From positions 1-6,097 of the forward strand of contig CAZIQY010000128.1 in NCBI GenBank assembly GCA_964541605.1: a stretch of 6,097 nt of DNA. The letters run 5' to 3'. Origin of the DNA: CAZIQY01 sp964541605 (lineage in GTDB: Bacteria; Desulfobacterota; Syntrophia; Syntrophales; UBA2185). Within the stretch, counting starts at the first letter, position 1. Each line of letters starts with the position of its first letter. Shown here piece by piece: positions 5,041 to 6,097 of the stretch. The notes beneath the pieces were generated by a model. It was not told where the DNA came from, made no database searches, and saw only the letters and a list, made by a program, of their open reading frames with translations. A program made the position numbers and the translations under genes.

Positions 5041-6066
5041 TTACATTCCTGAGTTTTTACGAACTTCACCCATTATTTTTTTCCCGATAATGGGGTCCAT
5101 GACAGGCCATACCTTTGCACGAATAACTTTTGATAATTTAACAAGTTGCTCATCCGTTGGGATAATGACTTTGATACCGGCACCCTTCATCATCTCCACG
5201 TATTTCTCGTCTTCACTGCGAGCTATGGCAAAACTTGCCTTAGACTGATTTATAGAGGCATTTTTTATGATCTGCTGGTCAGCCGGAGTCAGTTTCTTCC
5301 AGAGATTCGCATTCATATATATGAATGAATTCTGGAAATGCGTATTGTACTGGACCCAGCATTTTGTCACATCCCGGAAGGAAACCCATGTATCATAAAC
5401 CTGTCCGCCCACCTGCGCATCAACGAGTTTTGTCTGGAGTCCCATGTACAAATCACCCCAAGGTACAGGTGTCGGCAAGAATCCCATTCCCTTAACCATG
5501 GCCTCCCAAGCCTGGTTCCCAGGTGGGAATCTCATTTTTATCCCTTTTTTATCTGCGTCCGGATCCAAAACATCAACAGTCGGGACTGTAGCGAATCCGC
5601 CTCCGCCAAAACCTTGTGCCACAACAGCCAACGCCTTGAGATCGATTCCTCCCATCACATCTTCCATTATCTTAAAAAGATATGGGTTACTCCCAAGAAA
5701 AGCTGTTTCCGCATCCTTCCAATTCATGACTGAGTATGGAAGTACCCTCACCTGAATTCTTGGATCATAAGAAGGTGAGACTGGTAATAATCCTATTTCA
5801 ACGCTTCCCCGCATGATTTGTTCGGAAACCTCCATCCAGTCGCCGAGTTGGCTCGCCGGATAGACGTCGATTTTTATGCGGCCCTGAGACTTTTGCGCGA
5901 TTTCCTGAACAACGGCCTTTGAAACCTTGTCAACGATGGAATCGATGGGCTGATAATGTGCCCATCGCCACTGGTATTTGGTTCCCGGTTTGTCAACGGC
6001 TGATGCACTCATCGGGAGCCATAATGCAAGAACGACGGTAACCAATAACACTGTGAACTTTTTCAT
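5041..6066 (-). CDS. dctP: TRAP transporter periplasmic solute-binding protein (DctP type)
   Basis: This is the periplasmic receptor that captures the substrate, usually a carboxylate, for the TRAP permease encoded next. From the ATG at 6066 it has 341 residues. A Sec signal peptide is plain: MKK, a hydrophobic core to about residue 18, and a likely cut after ASA at 21-23. The mature part has the family layout, with YPASQLGDWMEVSEQIMRG (69-87) and KGIKMRFPPGNQAWEAM (174-190). Arg179 is in the position of the conserved arginine that binds the substrate carboxylate. PVPWGDLYMGLQ (200-211) follows, then a variant KLVDAQVGG where relatives commonly have GxVDG. A glycine-rich QGFGGGGFAT (151-160) lies just before the binding region. 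A TTG at 6084 would start six residues earlier but falls on the ribosome binding site, so I reject it. First gene of the operon; its promoter would lie beyond the right edge. Confidence 0.95.
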   Translation of the reverse strand: MKKFTVLLVTVVLALWLPMSASAVDKPGTKYQWRWAHYQPIDSIVDKVSKAVVQEIAQKSQGRIKIDVYPASQLGDWMEVSEQIMRGSVEIGLLPVSPSYDPRIQVRVLPYSVMNWKDAETAFLGSNPYLFKIMEDVMGGIDLKALAVVAQGFGGGGFATVPTVDVLDPDADKKGIKMRFPPGNQAWEAMVKGMGFLPTPVPWGDLYMGLQTKLVDAQVGGQVYDTWVSFRDVTKCWVQYNTHFQNSFIYMNANLWKKLTPADQQIIKNASINQSKASFAIARSEDEKYVEMMKGAGIKVIIPTDEQLVKLSKVIRAKVWPVMDPIIGKKIMGEVRKNSGM

Positions 6067-6071
6067 TTTGC

Positions 6072-6078
6072 CCTCCTT
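6072..6078 (-). promoter_or_regulatory. Strong ribosome binding site of the binding-protein gene
   Basis: AAGGAGG on the minus strand with a five-base spacer to the ATG at 6066. It excludes the TTG at 6084, which lies just upstream of the site. Only 19 bases remain to the edge, so no promoter can be assessed. Confidence 0.9.
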
Positions 6079-6097
6079 GTTCAATGTGATGTTTTCA

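Noticed and set aside
5028..5069. Longer dctQ-type protein from the GTG at 5069
   Set aside because: The extra 14 residues overlap the binding-protein gene, and the AAGGAG six bases before 5027 marks the real start.
6067..6084. Start of the binding protein at the TTG at 6084
   Set aside because: It would put the strong AAGGAGG inside the coding region; the ATG at 6066 gives a normal signal peptide.

Overview
The window carries one compact minus-strand catabolic operon of five genes that fills bases 868 to 6066, followed by about 860 bases of low-density sequence with a small repeat-protein gene (247-684) and two large inverted repeats. Read in the direction of transcription, the operon is: a TRAP solute-binding protein (dctP type), the small and large TRAP membrane subunits (dctQ and dctM types), an enolase-superfamily enzyme of the muconate lactonizing / mandelate racemase group, and an NAD(P)-dependent dehydrogenase of the octopine/nopaline (opine) dehydrogenase family. 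Spacings are 13 nt, a 10-nt overlap, 51 nt and 15 nt. Most genes have a clear AAGGAG-type ribosome binding site, and no U-tract terminator separates them, so they were probably transcribed together from a promoter just beyond the right edge of the window.

A reasonable model is that a small carboxylate is caught in the periplasm by the binding protein, carried in by the two-subunit sodium-coupled permease, epimerised or cycloisomerised by the enolase-fold enzyme, and then oxidised (or reductively formed) by the opine-dehydrogenase-like enzyme. An N-carboxyalkyl amino acid (opine-like) or other N-substituted amino acid fits both enzymes, but the substrate cannot be read from the sequence. The enolase-fold enzyme keeps its metal ligands and both catalytic lysines but has Met in place of the first Lys of the KxK motif and lacks the DxD motif of dipeptide epimerases. 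That points to a substrate outside the best-known members.

The left part is different in character. The 145-residue ORF at 247-684 consists of about four ~36-residue YMSYPGYGLY-type repeats, two of which share 88 identical base pairs. It has no signal peptide, a weak GTG start and a first repeat that abuts unrelated sequence, so it looks like the 3' remnant of a longer repeat protein. It is flanked by a bulged hairpin at 747-789 and a 15-bp-arm hairpin at 148-190. The first 120 bases hold no gene that can be supported.

Organism: a Gram-negative bacterium with moderate GC content, AAGGAG ribosome binding sites, a Sec-exported TRAP binding protein and short repeat proteins. A proteobacterium or Desulfobacterota-like anaerobe is my guess; nothing in the window proves the taxon. 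I see no phage, insertion-sequence ORF, CRISPR or RNA gene.
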